Of a stretch of DNA of 64,000 nucleotides, positions 17,384 through 25,828 are shown in pieces. The stretch comes from Nocardia cyriacigeorgica (lineage in GTDB: Bacteria; Actinomycetota; Actinomycetes; Mycobacteriales; Mycobacteriaceae), in NCBI RefSeq assembly GCF_010868145.1, contig NZ_JAAGUY010000014.1, positions 1-64,000 of the forward strand, read 5' to 3'. Below the pieces are notes generated by a model. That model was given only the letters and a program-made list of their open reading frames with translations, was not told where the DNA came from and did not search any database. Each line of letters begins with the position of its first letter. Position 1 is the first letter of the stretch. Position numbers and translations under genes: made by a program.

Positions 17384-17797
17384 TCAAGCCCTTAGGAAGG
17401 GATCATCGGACCACGGATCCCCATATTTTTCGTATGGGTCGCCCAATTCTCGCAAACGCCTTACGCCCGCATCGGTAATTTCTGCTCGAAACACCTCGTT
17501 CGAACCGATCTCCTCGTCTGCGATCGACAAATAACCCCGCTGGCCGTTATATCCGTATGCTATGCGATGGATTGCCTCATCGATCGACGCATCCCATGGC
17601 TCCCACGAACGACCGTTTCCGGGGAACGCGCCCAGCCTGATCAGACCAGCTTCCGCAAGCTCCTCGACTATCTCCAAGACACGCTGTCGTGAGAAATTTA
17701 CACGGTCCAGCTTCTCGGCAGTCCCATGGAATTCGCCGATCGCCGCCCAATCATCGGATATGCCATAGAGTAGAAAATTCTCAAGTTTCTCATCCAT
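17384..17797 (-). CDS. Winged-helix-like immunity candidate
   Basis: There are 137 residues, starting MDEKLENFLLYGISDDWAAI. A helix-turn-helix-like stretch (RVNFSRQRVLEIVEELAEAG, then LIRLGAF) resembles a winged helix; the C-terminus repeats this feel (FRAEITDAGVRRLRELGDPY). Its start overlaps the end of the toxin gene by 8 bases. Position directly after the toxin tail and AT-rich codons favour a cognate immunity protein; a DNA-binding role cannot be excluded. Confidence 0.65.
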   Translation of the reverse strand: MDEKLENFLLYGISDDWAAIGEFHGTAEKLDRVNFSRQRVLEIVEELAEAGLIRLGAFPGNGRSWEPWDASIDEAIHRIAYGYNGQRGYLSIADEEIGSNEVFRAEITDAGVRRLRELGDPYEKYGDPWSDDPFLRA

Positions 17798-19160
17798 TTG
17801 GCAAATGCACCTTTACCGGTTTAGTTCTGTGCGGATACTTTATGTCGATGGTTGCGCCACCGCTGGTGCTACTGTCACGAATACGTATTTCGGTGCCATC
17901 CGGCAAGCGTGCGCCGCGACCTGGATAACTTCCGAGATCCATCGGCTCACCGTTGCGGGTCAGATCATCATACAATTGCCGCATTTCAGACTCGGTATCC
18001 ACCTGGCGATGGGGCTTGTTGTTGCCAGGAGCGGTTCGCGCTTCGATCGCCTTCTCGACTTCTGCGGCTGTGGCTGGTCCCGAGGTCGAAGTGGACTCAC
18101 CCGTGTCGCCTCCACCTGCGTCGTCCTCGTCGATGAACACCTTCATCGCGATGATGGTGGCGAGGCCGGTGATGACGGTGCCCATGGCCGGAACTGAGTC
18201 GAACGCGTCGATTTTCCCTGCGGTGACCGCTCCGCCCGCTGCGGCCGCGGTCAATCCGATGGCTTGGAAGAGTTTGCTGGCGCGGTAGGCGGTGCTGATG
18301 GCAACCGCGGCGTCGGCGGCTACAACGGTGACGCCGCCACCGGCGGCGGCCAAACTCGCACCGAAGGTGAACCATGCGGATGCTGCGGCGACGACAAGGG
18401 TTGCGGTGATCGCGATGAGGGCGGTTTTCAGTGCTGATTCGAACGCGGCGCGGACGTCGACGGTGCCTGTGTGGAAGGCCGAGACCGGCGCGGCGATGTT
18501 CGTGGTGGCGGCGGCGAGTTGGGTGGCTCCACCGTGGAGTGTGTCGAGGTGGCCGAGGATCGTGGGGAGGTTGGTGGGGTCGACGGTGTTGTCGAACAGG
18601 GATTTGATCGACTCGATGCGGGCGGCGGCGCCGGTGACGGTCTCGTTCTCGGCGAAGGTTTTCCAGACGGAGGACGCTTTGTCGAGCTTGTCGGTGTCGC
18701 CGTTGGGGAGCTTGCCGAACTCTGCGCCCACCTTGGTCAGCACCGCATCGAAGACCTCCTCGACGCCGACGGAATCGTCGCGTTCGATGCCGTTTCCGTT
18801 GTCTGCGTTCGATGCCGGGATCGAGACCTTGTGCTCGGACATCGCGTGAATCGTCGGCCGCGGGGCGGGTGGTGTGCCGGGTTCCTGCCCGTAGTGATAG
18901 CCCATGGCATAGAGCGCGTACCCGAAGTTGGTGAGCGCGTCCGCGAGATTGGTGCAGGTCTGCATGGTGTCGAGGGCGACCTGATCGTATTTCTCGCCCC
19001 ATTGCCTGCATCCGGGGGCGTCGCCGGCCATGCCTGCGCATTCCGTCTTGACCGCATCGTGCACAGGCTTGTCAGCGGCTCGCAGATCGGTGGCGAGCTG
19101 ATGGCACTGCGCAGCGGCCTCGTAGAAGGTTGTCCAATCCACACGCAAGGTGTCGTTCAC
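17790..19160 (-). CDS. Type VII-secreted polymorphic toxin
   Basis: The protein has 456 residues. Residues 1-100 form a WXG/LXG-like helical hairpin (WTTFYEAAAQCHQLATDLRA, then YDQVALDTMQTCTNLADALT), followed by a second helical region to about 250. Residues 255-345 are very hydrophobic and Ala/Gly-rich, a feature of toxins that cross or insert in membranes. After a Thr/Ser/Gly linker, residues 375-456 form a separate toxin module: ESEMRQLYDDLTRNGEP, YPGRGARLPDGTEIRIR, GGATIDIKYPHRTKPVKVHL. The LPDGT...GG.TIDI layout recalls BECR-fold RNase toxins, but that is inference. WXG100 partners lie directly upstream with a 4-base overlap and immunity-like genes directly downstream. Confidence 0.75.
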   Translation of the reverse strand: MNDTLRVDWTTFYEAAAQCHQLATDLRAADKPVHDAVKTECAGMAGDAPGCRQWGEKYDQVALDTMQTCTNLADALTNFGYALYAMGYHYGQEPGTPPAPRPTIHAMSEHKVSIPASNADNGNGIERDDSVGVEEVFDAVLTKVGAEFGKLPNGDTDKLDKASSVWKTFAENETVTGAAARIESIKSLFDNTVDPTNLPTILGHLDTLHGGATQLAAATTNIAAPVSAFHTGTVDVRAAFESALKTALIAITATLVVAAASAWFTFGASLAAAGGGVTVVAADAAVAISTAYRASKLFQAIGLTAAAAGGAVTAGKIDAFDSVPAMGTVITGLATIIAMKVFIDEDDAGGGDTGESTSTSGPATAAEVEKAIEARTAPGNNKPHRQVDTESEMRQLYDDLTRNGEPMDLGSYPGRGARLPDGTEIRIRDSSTSGGATIDIKYPHRTKPVKVHLPNG

Positions 19161-19462
19161 GGTTGACCGCTCGACAGGATTCGTGCATTGGCCGCGATCG
19201 CGCGCGTATAGCGTCCATGTGCGGCCTTCGCGGCCTCACTCATATCCTGGATGCCTTCAGCGAATTCGCGTGCACCTAAAGCCCATTGACGATGGGCATC
19301 TGTGTATGCCTGAGCTGCGACGCCTTCCCATCCCGTTCCCTGGAGTCCGGCGACTTTGTCATCGATGTCGTCGAGGTGATCGGCGATGAAGCCGGCCAGG
19401 CCTGCCAACCGTGCCACCAGATTCTCCAGCTCGGTGAGGTTGACTTCGAACTCGGTACTCAT
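19157..19462 (-). CDS. WXG100-family ESX secretion partner
   Basis: There are 101 residues from ATG 19460-19462. It has the two-helix WXG100 form: ENLVARLAGLAGFIADHLDD, the turn LQGTGWEGVAAQAYTDA (W-x-G), and a second helix to AANARILSSG. It overlaps the toxin gene start by four bases and the preceding WXG100 stop by four (ATGA). The likely role is as a heterodimer or secretion chaperone of the toxin's N-terminal domain through the type VII system. Confidence 0.82.
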   Translation of the reverse strand: MSTEFEVNLTELENLVARLAGLAGFIADHLDDIDDKVAGLQGTGWEGVAAQAYTDAHRQWALGAREFAEGIQDMSEAAKAAHGRYTRAIAANARILSSGQP

Positions 19463-19761
19463 AACACGATATTCAGGCTCGACTGCGTGAGCGCAGCCGC
19501 TGTGCCTTCGTCGCGCGCCTGATAGTTGTCGGCGGTCACGCCGAGTTTCTCGGCCATTCCCGTCAAAGCCGCGATGATCTGCACACCGCCGTCGCGCAGT
19601 TCGGTCCAGCCTTCGGCGAACTGAGTCGCGGCACCGCCACGCCAACCGCCGTCGGTCAGTGAATCCACATCCCGCGCCGCGCGATCCAACGCGGATCGCA
19701 GGACATCAGCTACTCCAAAGATGTACTGGCCGACCGCGCGCACTTGTTCGGGCACAACCAT
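19459..19761 (-). CDS. WXG100-family protein, first gene of the toxin operon
   Basis: There are 100 residues from ATG 19759-19761 (MVVPEQVRAVGQYIFGVADV). The W-x-G turn is TDGGWRGGAATQFAEGW, followed by a second helix (IIAALTGMAEKLGVTADNYQ). In-frame GTG codons further upstream could extend it by up to about 15 residues; no start has a strong ribosome binding site. It leads a tightly overlapped five-gene run: WXG100, WXG100, toxin, immunity-like 1, immunity-like 2. The 396 bases upstream (19762-20157) hold no supportable gene and probably the promoter. Confidence 0.78.
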   Translation of the reverse strand: MVVPEQVRAVGQYIFGVADVLRSALDRAARDVDSLTDGGWRGGAATQFAEGWTELRDGGVQIIAALTGMAEKLGVTADNYQARDEGTAAALTQSSLNIVL

Positions 19762-20157
19762 GACGCTGTCGCTGGTTACCGGCGTTTCCCCCACACTCAC
19801 GCTGACATACGCTACCGGCTGGTCAAGGGTGCGGTGCACCGCGGGCGGTCCTGTTCTTCTCCACGGTTCGGGCGAGCTGGCCGCCTCTACGTCGGCCGCC
19901 ATCGATGTGGCCGCCTCCGCCCACGATGTCGCGTGCTGGACACTTGGGCCGGTCGTGGCTGAGTCCGAATCGGTGTTCGGCAGCCTGGCGTCAAGTAGAC
20001 GCGCTGCCGGTACTTGTTGCCTCCTACGAATGAGGCGAGGGGATCGGCTCCGCAGACTGCCCCGGCGCGGCGAGGCCGCGATTGTGGGGTTGCTCTGGCC
20101 GAAAAGCTCGCGCTCGAATCTGTCGGCAGTGAGGGTGTTCAGTCGAAGCCCGAAGCG

Positions 20158-20343
20158 CTACTCGTTCAAGTACTGTTCGACGCCAGCAAGGGAGCCGGAT
20201 TCGAACAGTCGCTGGCCGTCGTGAATATCTACCAGCACCCAGCCATCGCCTGTCGGTTCGGCGATAAGTTGGTAACCGGCGCGCTGGGCGCGGGCAATGA
20301 GAAAGCGCAGCCGGGCGGCAGTCTGTTTGTCGAGTTCCGTCAT
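20158..20343 (-). CDS. Small conserved protein, unknown
   Basis: There are 61 residues: MTELDKQTAARLRFLIARAQ then RAGYQLIAEPTGDGWVLVDI and a closing LAGVEQYLNE. The helix/beta-strand/helix layout is compact and charged. It overlaps the preceding 53-residue gene by four bases, so translation is coupled. The function is unknown. Confidence 0.55.
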   Translation of the reverse strand: MTELDKQTAARLRFLIARAQRAGYQLIAEPTGDGWVLVDIHDGQRLFESGSLAGVEQYLNE

Positions 20344-20501
20344 CGCTGCCTGCCCAGGTCGGGTTCGGACTGCCCGTGGCGCAGGGCCTCAGCCAATCGG
20401 GTCAACACGGACAGGTCGGGCATTCGCTGGCGGGTCGGGAGAAATTTCGGCGGTGGGATGCGCAACTGTCCGGGTTGGCGTCGGGGGAGTTCGGTCGGCA
20501 T
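20340..20501 (-). CDS. Small basic protein, unknown
   Basis: There are 53 residues from ATG 20499-20501, with GGAGG six bases upstream. It is Pro/Arg-rich at the start (MPTELPRRQPGQLRIPPPKF) with a helical end (LSVLTRLAEALRHGQ). The strong ribosome binding site and ATGA overlap with the next gene support translation. No family is recognised. Confidence 0.55.
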   Translation of the reverse strand: MPTELPRRQPGQLRIPPPKFLPTRQRMPDLSVLTRLAEALRHGQSEPDLGRQR

Positions 20502-20583
20502 ATGCAACCTCCGAGTTGGGCAAGTAAAGGTTTTCGGGTCTGGCGGGATCGTTGCTTCGGCGGCCATACAAACCGGGCGGTCG

Positions 20584-21063
20584 CTATCGGCTATCCGGGC
20601 CAGTGGTCGCGGGCCTAGGGTGGCCGAGGTCGGGGATTCGCCGAATGCCTGCGCCGACCTCGTAGGCGAGATCGCTATAGCCGACCGCGAGTTCGGCTAG
20701 GCGTTGCCAGGCGTAGTGGCGTTCGAGAACTGTGTCGTCGGACAGCAGCGACATTCGTGCCGACGCTGTGTAGCGGGCGAGGCGATCGACCACGGCGCCA
20801 ACCGATTCGGTGTGCAGATGGGCGCCGCCGTGGGCGGGTGGGAGTTCGCGGGCCAGCCAGCAGTCGATGTGGCGGATCAGCTCGATGCGGCGGTGGAGCA
20901 GATTCCGGGCGTCGGGGACGCGCTGGGCGGCGATATGGAGGTAGGCGAGTTCGTTGGCCGAGCATAAGACGGGGTGATCGGTGATGAGGCGTCCGGTGCA
21001 CGCCTCGAGGACGAGGTCCTTCGACGGCAGCGGTTCAGCGCTGGGATCTGGCCCCCGTATCAC
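20584..21063 (-). CDS. DUF4254 family protein
   Basis: There are 159 residues from a GTG at 21061-21063. Family marks are LPSKDLVLEACTG, CSANELAYLHIAAQ, RRIELIRHIDCWLARELP and HTESVGAVVDRLARY followed by a Leu-rich helix (WQRLAELAVGYSDLAYEV). DUF4254 proteins are all-helical and of unknown biochemical role. Its 5' end abuts the broken 5' end of the AIPR gene on the other strand, so the true start may have been affected by that junction. Confidence 0.7.
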   Translation of the reverse strand: MIRGPDPSAEPLPSKDLVLEACTGRLITDHPVLCSANELAYLHIAAQRVPDARNLLHRRIELIRHIDCWLARELPPAHGGAHLHTESVGAVVDRLARYTASARMSLLSDDTVLERHYAWQRLAELAVGYSDLAYEVGAGIRRIPDLGHPRPATTGPDSR

Positions 21064-22490
21064 CGGATAGTAATGCCCTCGGAAGGACAGCAGTCAACGA
21101 GGCGCTGATTACGACTCTTCGCGACGAGCCTTATCATTTCTGGTATTTCAACAACGGGATCACCGTGCTGGCCGAAGGAATCGGTCGCGCCGCCCGTGAT
21201 AGCCACAGCAGGACGAACGGACTCTTCCGGCTCTCCGGAGCGACGGTAGTCAACGGTGCGCAGACCGTAGCCAGCATCCATGCCGTGATGCAAGAGGACG
21301 AGACGCTCCTGGATGATGCAGAAATCTGGATTCGAGTGATCGGTCTGGAGGGCTGCCCGGATAGCTTCGCCTCGTCGGTCACTCGGGCAACGAATACGCA
21401 AAATGGTGTAGACGCACGAGATTTCATCGCTTTGGACCCGCACCAAGACAGAATCCGGGCTCAGTTGCGGCTCCAATTCGACAAGAGCTACGGCCTCAAG
21501 AGGAGCGCTGAGCCGGTCGCAGGCGACGATGGCTGTGATGTGGAGGAAGCAGCGATAGCTTTGGCGTGCTCACACTCCGATCCCACATTTGCCGTCGACG
21601 CGAAACGTCAGGTTAGCTTGCTCTGGGCCTCCGCAGATGATCCCATCTACCGGGAGTTGTTTCCGAGCGACCTCGATATCGCAAGAATGTGGAACAGCGT
21701 CCTGGCGCTTCGAATCGTCGACGGACAGCTCGCGCGTATGCGCGAAGCGCTGGACGACAGTCGTGCTACGGGCATTCTGGTCCACGGTAATCGCTTGATC
21801 GCGCACCTAGCTTTGTCCCAGGTCGGTCCATCGATTCTCAAGGACCCAGAAGCCGAGTCGGCTGGGTTACTGAAGCCGGTCGCCGACTTTACCCGAGAAC
21901 TGAGTATACTGCTCGGCCAGGTAGTCGACGAACATTATCCGGGCGCGTTCCTGGCGCCCTTGTTCAAGAACCACACGAAATGTCGCGAGCTGGTGACCTC
22001 GACCCTCAGTCGGTACACCGGCGAACCGGCGGAACTGTTCGACACGGCAACGTTTACACGCTCTGCGCCGAAGTCTGCGTCGCCCAAGCGAGGCCAGACG
22101 GCTCGGCATGCGAAGAGCGGTCGAACGCAGCGTAAACAAGACGCTGTCAAGGTTATTCAAGGCGCCGGCGCCTTGGCAGAGGGAGTGTTGCTCGAGTTCC
22201 GTCCAGATACCAAGCGTGAGAAGGATCTGCTGGTTCCATGGGTGGACGAGAACCCTGCCCGCGGTAGGGCCAAGTGGACCAATGAACGTCCCACCGTAAA
22301 TCCGCTCGTGTGGGAAGCAGACGGCAAGCGTTATTCCCCGAGCAACCTGGTCATCACCATGATGATCGAGGCCGGATACCCGGCGCCGTCTGGTGTCCGC
22401 GGCACAACGAGATGGACGGTAGGGAGTAACGAGACTCTTTCTGATATCGCTGAGCGGATTACCGAGGACAACGCCGGCGGAGTGTCGTGA
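21063..22490 (+). pseudogene. AIPR (abortive infection phage resistance) protein, 5'-truncated
   Basis: Family sequence begins abruptly at about 21063: DSNALGRTAVNEALITTLRD, EPYHFWYFNNGITVL, then LSGATVVNGAQTVASIH, SSVTRATNTQNGVDARDF and LLGQVVDEHYPGAF. WYFNNGIT and VNGAQTV are the AIPR (PF10592) hallmarks. Intact family members carry a further N-terminal region before WYFNNGIT; here that region is gone and the sequence runs directly into the oppositely oriented DUF4254 gene. The first in-frame start is a GTG at 21165, beyond the conserved motif. The remaining C-terminal part is intact to TGA 22488-22490. AIPR proteins are found near DNA methylases and abortive infection loci; no such partner remains. 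Confidence 0.7.
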
Positions 22491-22510
22491 GTAGCGATGA
22501 GGGATCGCTA

Positions 22511-23021
22511 ATGTTTGGTCCTTGCGGCGGGCCGCAACCATCGTCAGGTCATCGGTCTCTGGTCATCTGCCGGGCGGCCTCCGCCGCAGCCGCTGAAGAA
22601 GCCCATCTGGCCACGGATCGTCGGTCCGATCGTGGTGTTTCTCGTGGCGCCCGTGGTGGTGGGCTACCCGTGTTCGAAGTGTTCGATGTGAAGTTCTCTG
22701 AGGAAGGGCGGAAAGAGGCTCGGGGTATTTGGTCGCGTATGAGGCGGGACTGGAGCGGACGTAGTCATCATGTATTACACACGTGATGAGAACTTCGTGA
22801 GTGAGAGCCAGTCGTCGCAGCCTTGGCGGCAAGAAGCGATGGTCGGTGGGTATTCGAGACGGGCCAGTGTCCAGGCGGACAGCCCGTCTTCGGAGGGCAA
22901 GGTGACCTGCCGGATCATCGTCGATGGCCGTGTGCTCGCCGAACACACCGCGCAGGCGACGTACGCGACTGCCTTCTATGCCGCCGCGACCCCAGAGCAG
23001 CAGTGCCCCAACGATTCCTAG
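22511..23021 (+). pseudogene. MmpS-like membrane-anchored protein, degenerate
   Basis: Pieces of one protein lie in order but not in one frame. MFGPCGGPQPSSGHR starts at 22511; then, one frame over, RPPPQPLKKPIWPRIVGP and IVVFLVAPVVVG form the Pro-rich tail and membrane anchor; two stops interrupt (near 22690 and 22750); then VVIMYYTRDENF and GKVTCRIIVDGRVLAEHTAQ give the extracellular beta domain typical of MmpS transport-accessory proteins in Mycobacteriales. At least one frameshift and two nonsense codons make it a pseudogene. The final part (22770-23021) still reads open for 83 codons. Confidence 0.55.
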
Positions 23022-23247
23022 ACAACGCTGGATCGGGATGCGCGATTCGGTGAGGTGGCTGAGCGCCGACTGGTTAGCCCCCCAGCGGTCCGGGAACTTC
23101 ACTCGCACACAAGTGCATCGGCTCTGCCGAGGGATGAGTGTCGAGCAGTTCGGGAATGCTGGCACGTCCTACGACGATGCAGGCATGCCGTGCCGCAAGG
23201 TAAGCACGCACAACCGGCCGGTCTCCAATGGAATGCGCTCGCATCAC

Positions 23248-23749
23248 GACGCCTCCACAGCGGGTGCAGCACTATCGTCACGTCGCACTCCTGCCCTTGC
23301 AGCCGGTTGCCGTGTCGACGGTGATCGGTTCGCCCGGCGTCCGCGCGACGCCGCCCGCACGGCGCCTGATCCCGATGTGCCGTCCCGATCGCGATGCTCG
23401 GTCGTGACCGCATGGCTGCCCTGTTCGGAGAGGGCGGTTGCGCCGTGTTCGAGGAGGCGGCAGACGAAGGCGGCTACGGCTTCGCGGTCGGTGCGCAGGG
23501 TATGGAGGGCGAGAGTTCGTACCAGCCGAGCCGGTTTCGGTGGGCCAGGTCCAACGCTTCGTCCAGCGAACTGTGGAGGTCGTGGATCGCGTTTTTCGAG
23601 GCGGCGTTGGGTTGGTGCCGTCGCGGAAGGGCGTCAAGGGGTAGATGGCCCCGAGACGACGGAGGCTGCGGAGGCGGGCAGGTGCCGGGAGACCGGAGAC
23701 GGTTGGGTCCTCGGAGCGCATCTGGTACGTCTCGTCGATAATTGCCCAC
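23248..23749 (-). pseudogene. Frameshifted unidentified gene
   Basis: On the minus strand, ASKNAIHDLHSSLDEALDLA then HRNRLGWYEL is read in one frame and stops at 23474. From about 23510 the +1 frame continues with ALHTLRTDREAVAAFVCRLL then EHGATALSEQGSHAV. Joined, these make a natural-looking helical protein, so a single frameshift is likely. I do not recognise the family. The rest of 23022-23977 contains no supportable gene. Confidence 0.35.
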
Positions 23750-23977
23750 GTCTAGGTGCCATCATCGATGGTGGCCCATGTGGCGGCTGTGCCGGTGACG
23801 ATCGCACGTTTGGTGGGTTTTGGGGCGAAGCGGACGTTTGGGGCGTTGGCCGCGTTGGGATTCGGTAGTTGGCGGCGGAGAGGCGGCCGATGCGGAGGGT
23901 TCGGTCGGCGGTAGCGGTCGGTCGATGAGGCTCGTGCCCGACCACTTCCCAGCGGTCGGGCACGAAATCTCCGGCAA

Positions 23978-24667
23978 TCAGACAGACACCCGGTCCCCGG
24001 CAAGGAATTCATCGACAAACCCCACCGCCCGACTCTCCAACCCCGCGTAATGGGCATCGCGAACCGCACCGGTCAGCGCATCGTCGAGCAGGAAGTTGCC
24101 CGCGTCGTCCAACCGCTGCCGCTTCTCCTCCGCCCCGGGCAGCAGCCCAACCGATGACTGGGTGAAGCCGCAGTAGTAGGCCAGGCCGTCGTTGAGTTGG
24201 GTGCTCAGTGCTTCCTGCATGAGTTCGGTGATCGCGTCGTCATCCGCCGCACCGGCCAGGCCGAGCCACAGGATTCGCTTTCCGGCGAGGCGGGGTTTGC
24301 TGCGGCCGTAGGCGAAGCCGTAGTTCCAGACTCGATCGATCCAGCCTTTCAGGATTGCTGGGACCTGCATCCAGTACACCGGGAACACCGTGACGATCAC
24401 GTCGGCGGCGAGGATGCGGCGCATGTGGTGTTCGGTTTCGGGGGAGTAGGGCTTGTCCCGGTTGCCCCATTCGGGGAGGTCGGCGGCGGTCATCCGGGGG
24501 TCGAAGTTCTCGGCGTGCAGATCGAGCAGGTCGATCCGGTAGCCGGCCGCGGTGAGGCGGCTGGTGGCCAACTGGGCGATGTGGGCGGTGAGGGAATCGC
24601 GGCGGGGATGGGCGACGACGACGAGGGCGGTGCGGGTGGTCGTGGCGTCGGTCGGCGGCTGCGACAC
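23978..24667 (-). CDS. NAD(P)H-dependent flavodoxin-fold oxidoreductase (quinone reductase-like)
   Basis: There are 229 residues from GTG 24665-24667, chosen because GGAGG lies seven bases upstream; a GTG at 24730 is the longer alternative. The flavodoxin-like fold shows ALVVVAHPRRDSLTAHIAQL (FMN phosphate loop), DPRMTAADLPEWG, VIVTVFPVYWMQVPAILKGW and DRVWNYGFAYG, as in MdaB/YwrO-type NAD(P)H:quinone oxidoreductases. It carries out two-electron reduction of quinones or similar electrophiles using bound flavin. It is divergent from an AraC regulator 130 bp away, which is probably its activator or repressor. Confidence 0.88.
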   Translation of the reverse strand: MSQPPTDATTTRTALVVVAHPRRDSLTAHIAQLATSRLTAAGYRIDLLDLHAENFDPRMTAADLPEWGNRDKPYSPETEHHMRRILAADVIVTVFPVYWMQVPAILKGWIDRVWNYGFAYGRSKPRLAGKRILWLGLAGAADDDAITELMQEALSTQLNDGLAYYCGFTQSSVGLLPGAEEKRQRLDDAGNFLLDDALTGAVRDAHYAGLESRAVGFVDEFLAGDRVSV

Positions 24668-24797
24668 GGGGTCCTCCAGTTCGATCCGGTGGTCCGGATA
24701 GCTCGGTTGTGCGGTCTGCTGCAATTTCACCGCGTATTGCGTGGACGATCTATGGGTGAAGATCTACATCTGATAGGAGTTCGTCTACTGTGGGGGT

Positions 24798-25733
24798 GTG
24801 GATCCATTGAGCACACTGCTGAGCGGTATTCGTGCTGACGGGGCCGTACTCACCAACGCGGTGCTGGAGGCCCCGTGGAGTATCCGATTCGCCGACCGCG
24901 CTCCGCTGACCATGATCACCGTGCTGCGTGGCGGAGGAACACTACTGCTGGCCGACGGTACCGAGCGGTCGATCACGGCGGGCGATACCGCGGTGGTGCG
25001 CGGGTCCGAGCCGTTTCTCTTCGTCGACCGGGCGGATACCGTCGATCGGCCGCATGAGGAGTACGAAATCGCCTGTTTCGCACCGGATCCGAAATGCGAT
25101 GCGGCGCTGGGCGGTGGACGCTGGGGTAACGATCCGGCCGGTGAGACCGCGTTGATCGTCGGGGCCTACCGGACGTCGGGTCGGCGACACGAACGCCTGC
25201 TGCGTGCGATACCGCCGGTCCTGGTGGTCACCGACGACCCGGAGGTGTGCGCGTGGATGGAATCGGTGGCCGCCGACGCGATTCGCAGGCCCGCCGGCGC
25301 GCAGGCGATGATGGACCGGCTGCTCGATTGGGGACTGGTGTGCACATTGCGTGACTGGTTCGATCGACAGGACGGCAACGCGCCGGGCTGGTACCGCGGA
25401 CCGGCTGATGCGGTGGTCGGGCCGGCGCTGGAAGCGATGCACGGGAAACCTTCTGCCGGTTGGACGGTCGCGTCCTTGGCGGCTGAGGCGGGAGTGTCGC
25501 GCGCGTTGTTCGCGCGGCGGTTCTCCGAGCTGATGGGGCAGACGCCGCTGGCCTACCTCACCGAATGCCGGATGGACGAGGCAGAGGAGTTATTGGCGGA
25601 CGGGAATCGCACCGTGGCGCAGGTGGCGAAAGCCGTCGGCTACGCGGACGCGTTCGGATTCAGTGCGGCTTTCAAGCGGCATCGGGGGTTGCGCCCCAGT
25701 GAATTCCGGGCTGCGGCCGAACTCGGTGCGTGA
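24798..25733 (+). CDS. AraC-family regulator with N-terminal cupin
   Basis: There are 311 residues from GTG 24798. The N-terminal cupin (MITVLRGGGTLLLADG, ITAGDTAVVRG) is the ligand-sensing half; the C-terminal AraC domain has two helix-turn-helix units (WTVASLAAEAGVSRALFARR and VAQVAKAVGYADAFGFSAAF) ending KRHRGLRPSEFRAA. It is divergent to the quinone reductase-like gene, an arrangement typical for redox- or xenobiotic-responsive pairs. Confidence 0.9.
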   Translation: MDPLSTLLSGIRADGAVLTNAVLEAPWSIRFADRAPLTMITVLRGGGTLLLADGTERSITAGDTAVVRGSEPFLFVDRADTVDRPHEEYEIACFAPDPKCDAALGGGRWGNDPAGETALIVGAYRTSGRRHERLLRAIPPVLVVTDDPEVCAWMESVAADAIRRPAGAQAMMDRLLDWGLVCTLRDWFDRQDGNAPGWYRGPADAVVGPALEAMHGKPSAGWTVASLAAEAGVSRALFARRFSELMGQTPLAYLTECRMDEAEELLADGNRTVAQVAKAVGYADAFGFSAAFKRHRGLRPSEFRAAAELGA

Positions 25734-25828
25734 GGGCTGCGCCGTTGATGCGCTCTGGTGGTCGGCCCCAAGTCCATGCCGAGGTGCTGTGGGCTTCGAC
25801 GCTGCTGCGGGAAGGTGGGATTCCTGTT

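Noticed and set aside
22563..23165. Minus-strand open frame of 200 codons over the MmpS-like relic
   Set aside because: Arg/His-rich translation without pattern; the plus-strand pieces are convincing.
23055..23324. Possible decayed copy of the KshA-partner gene (shares TCCAATGGAATGC and an LQWNA motif)
   Set aside because: Similarity is limited to about 13 bases and a few residues; no consistent frame.
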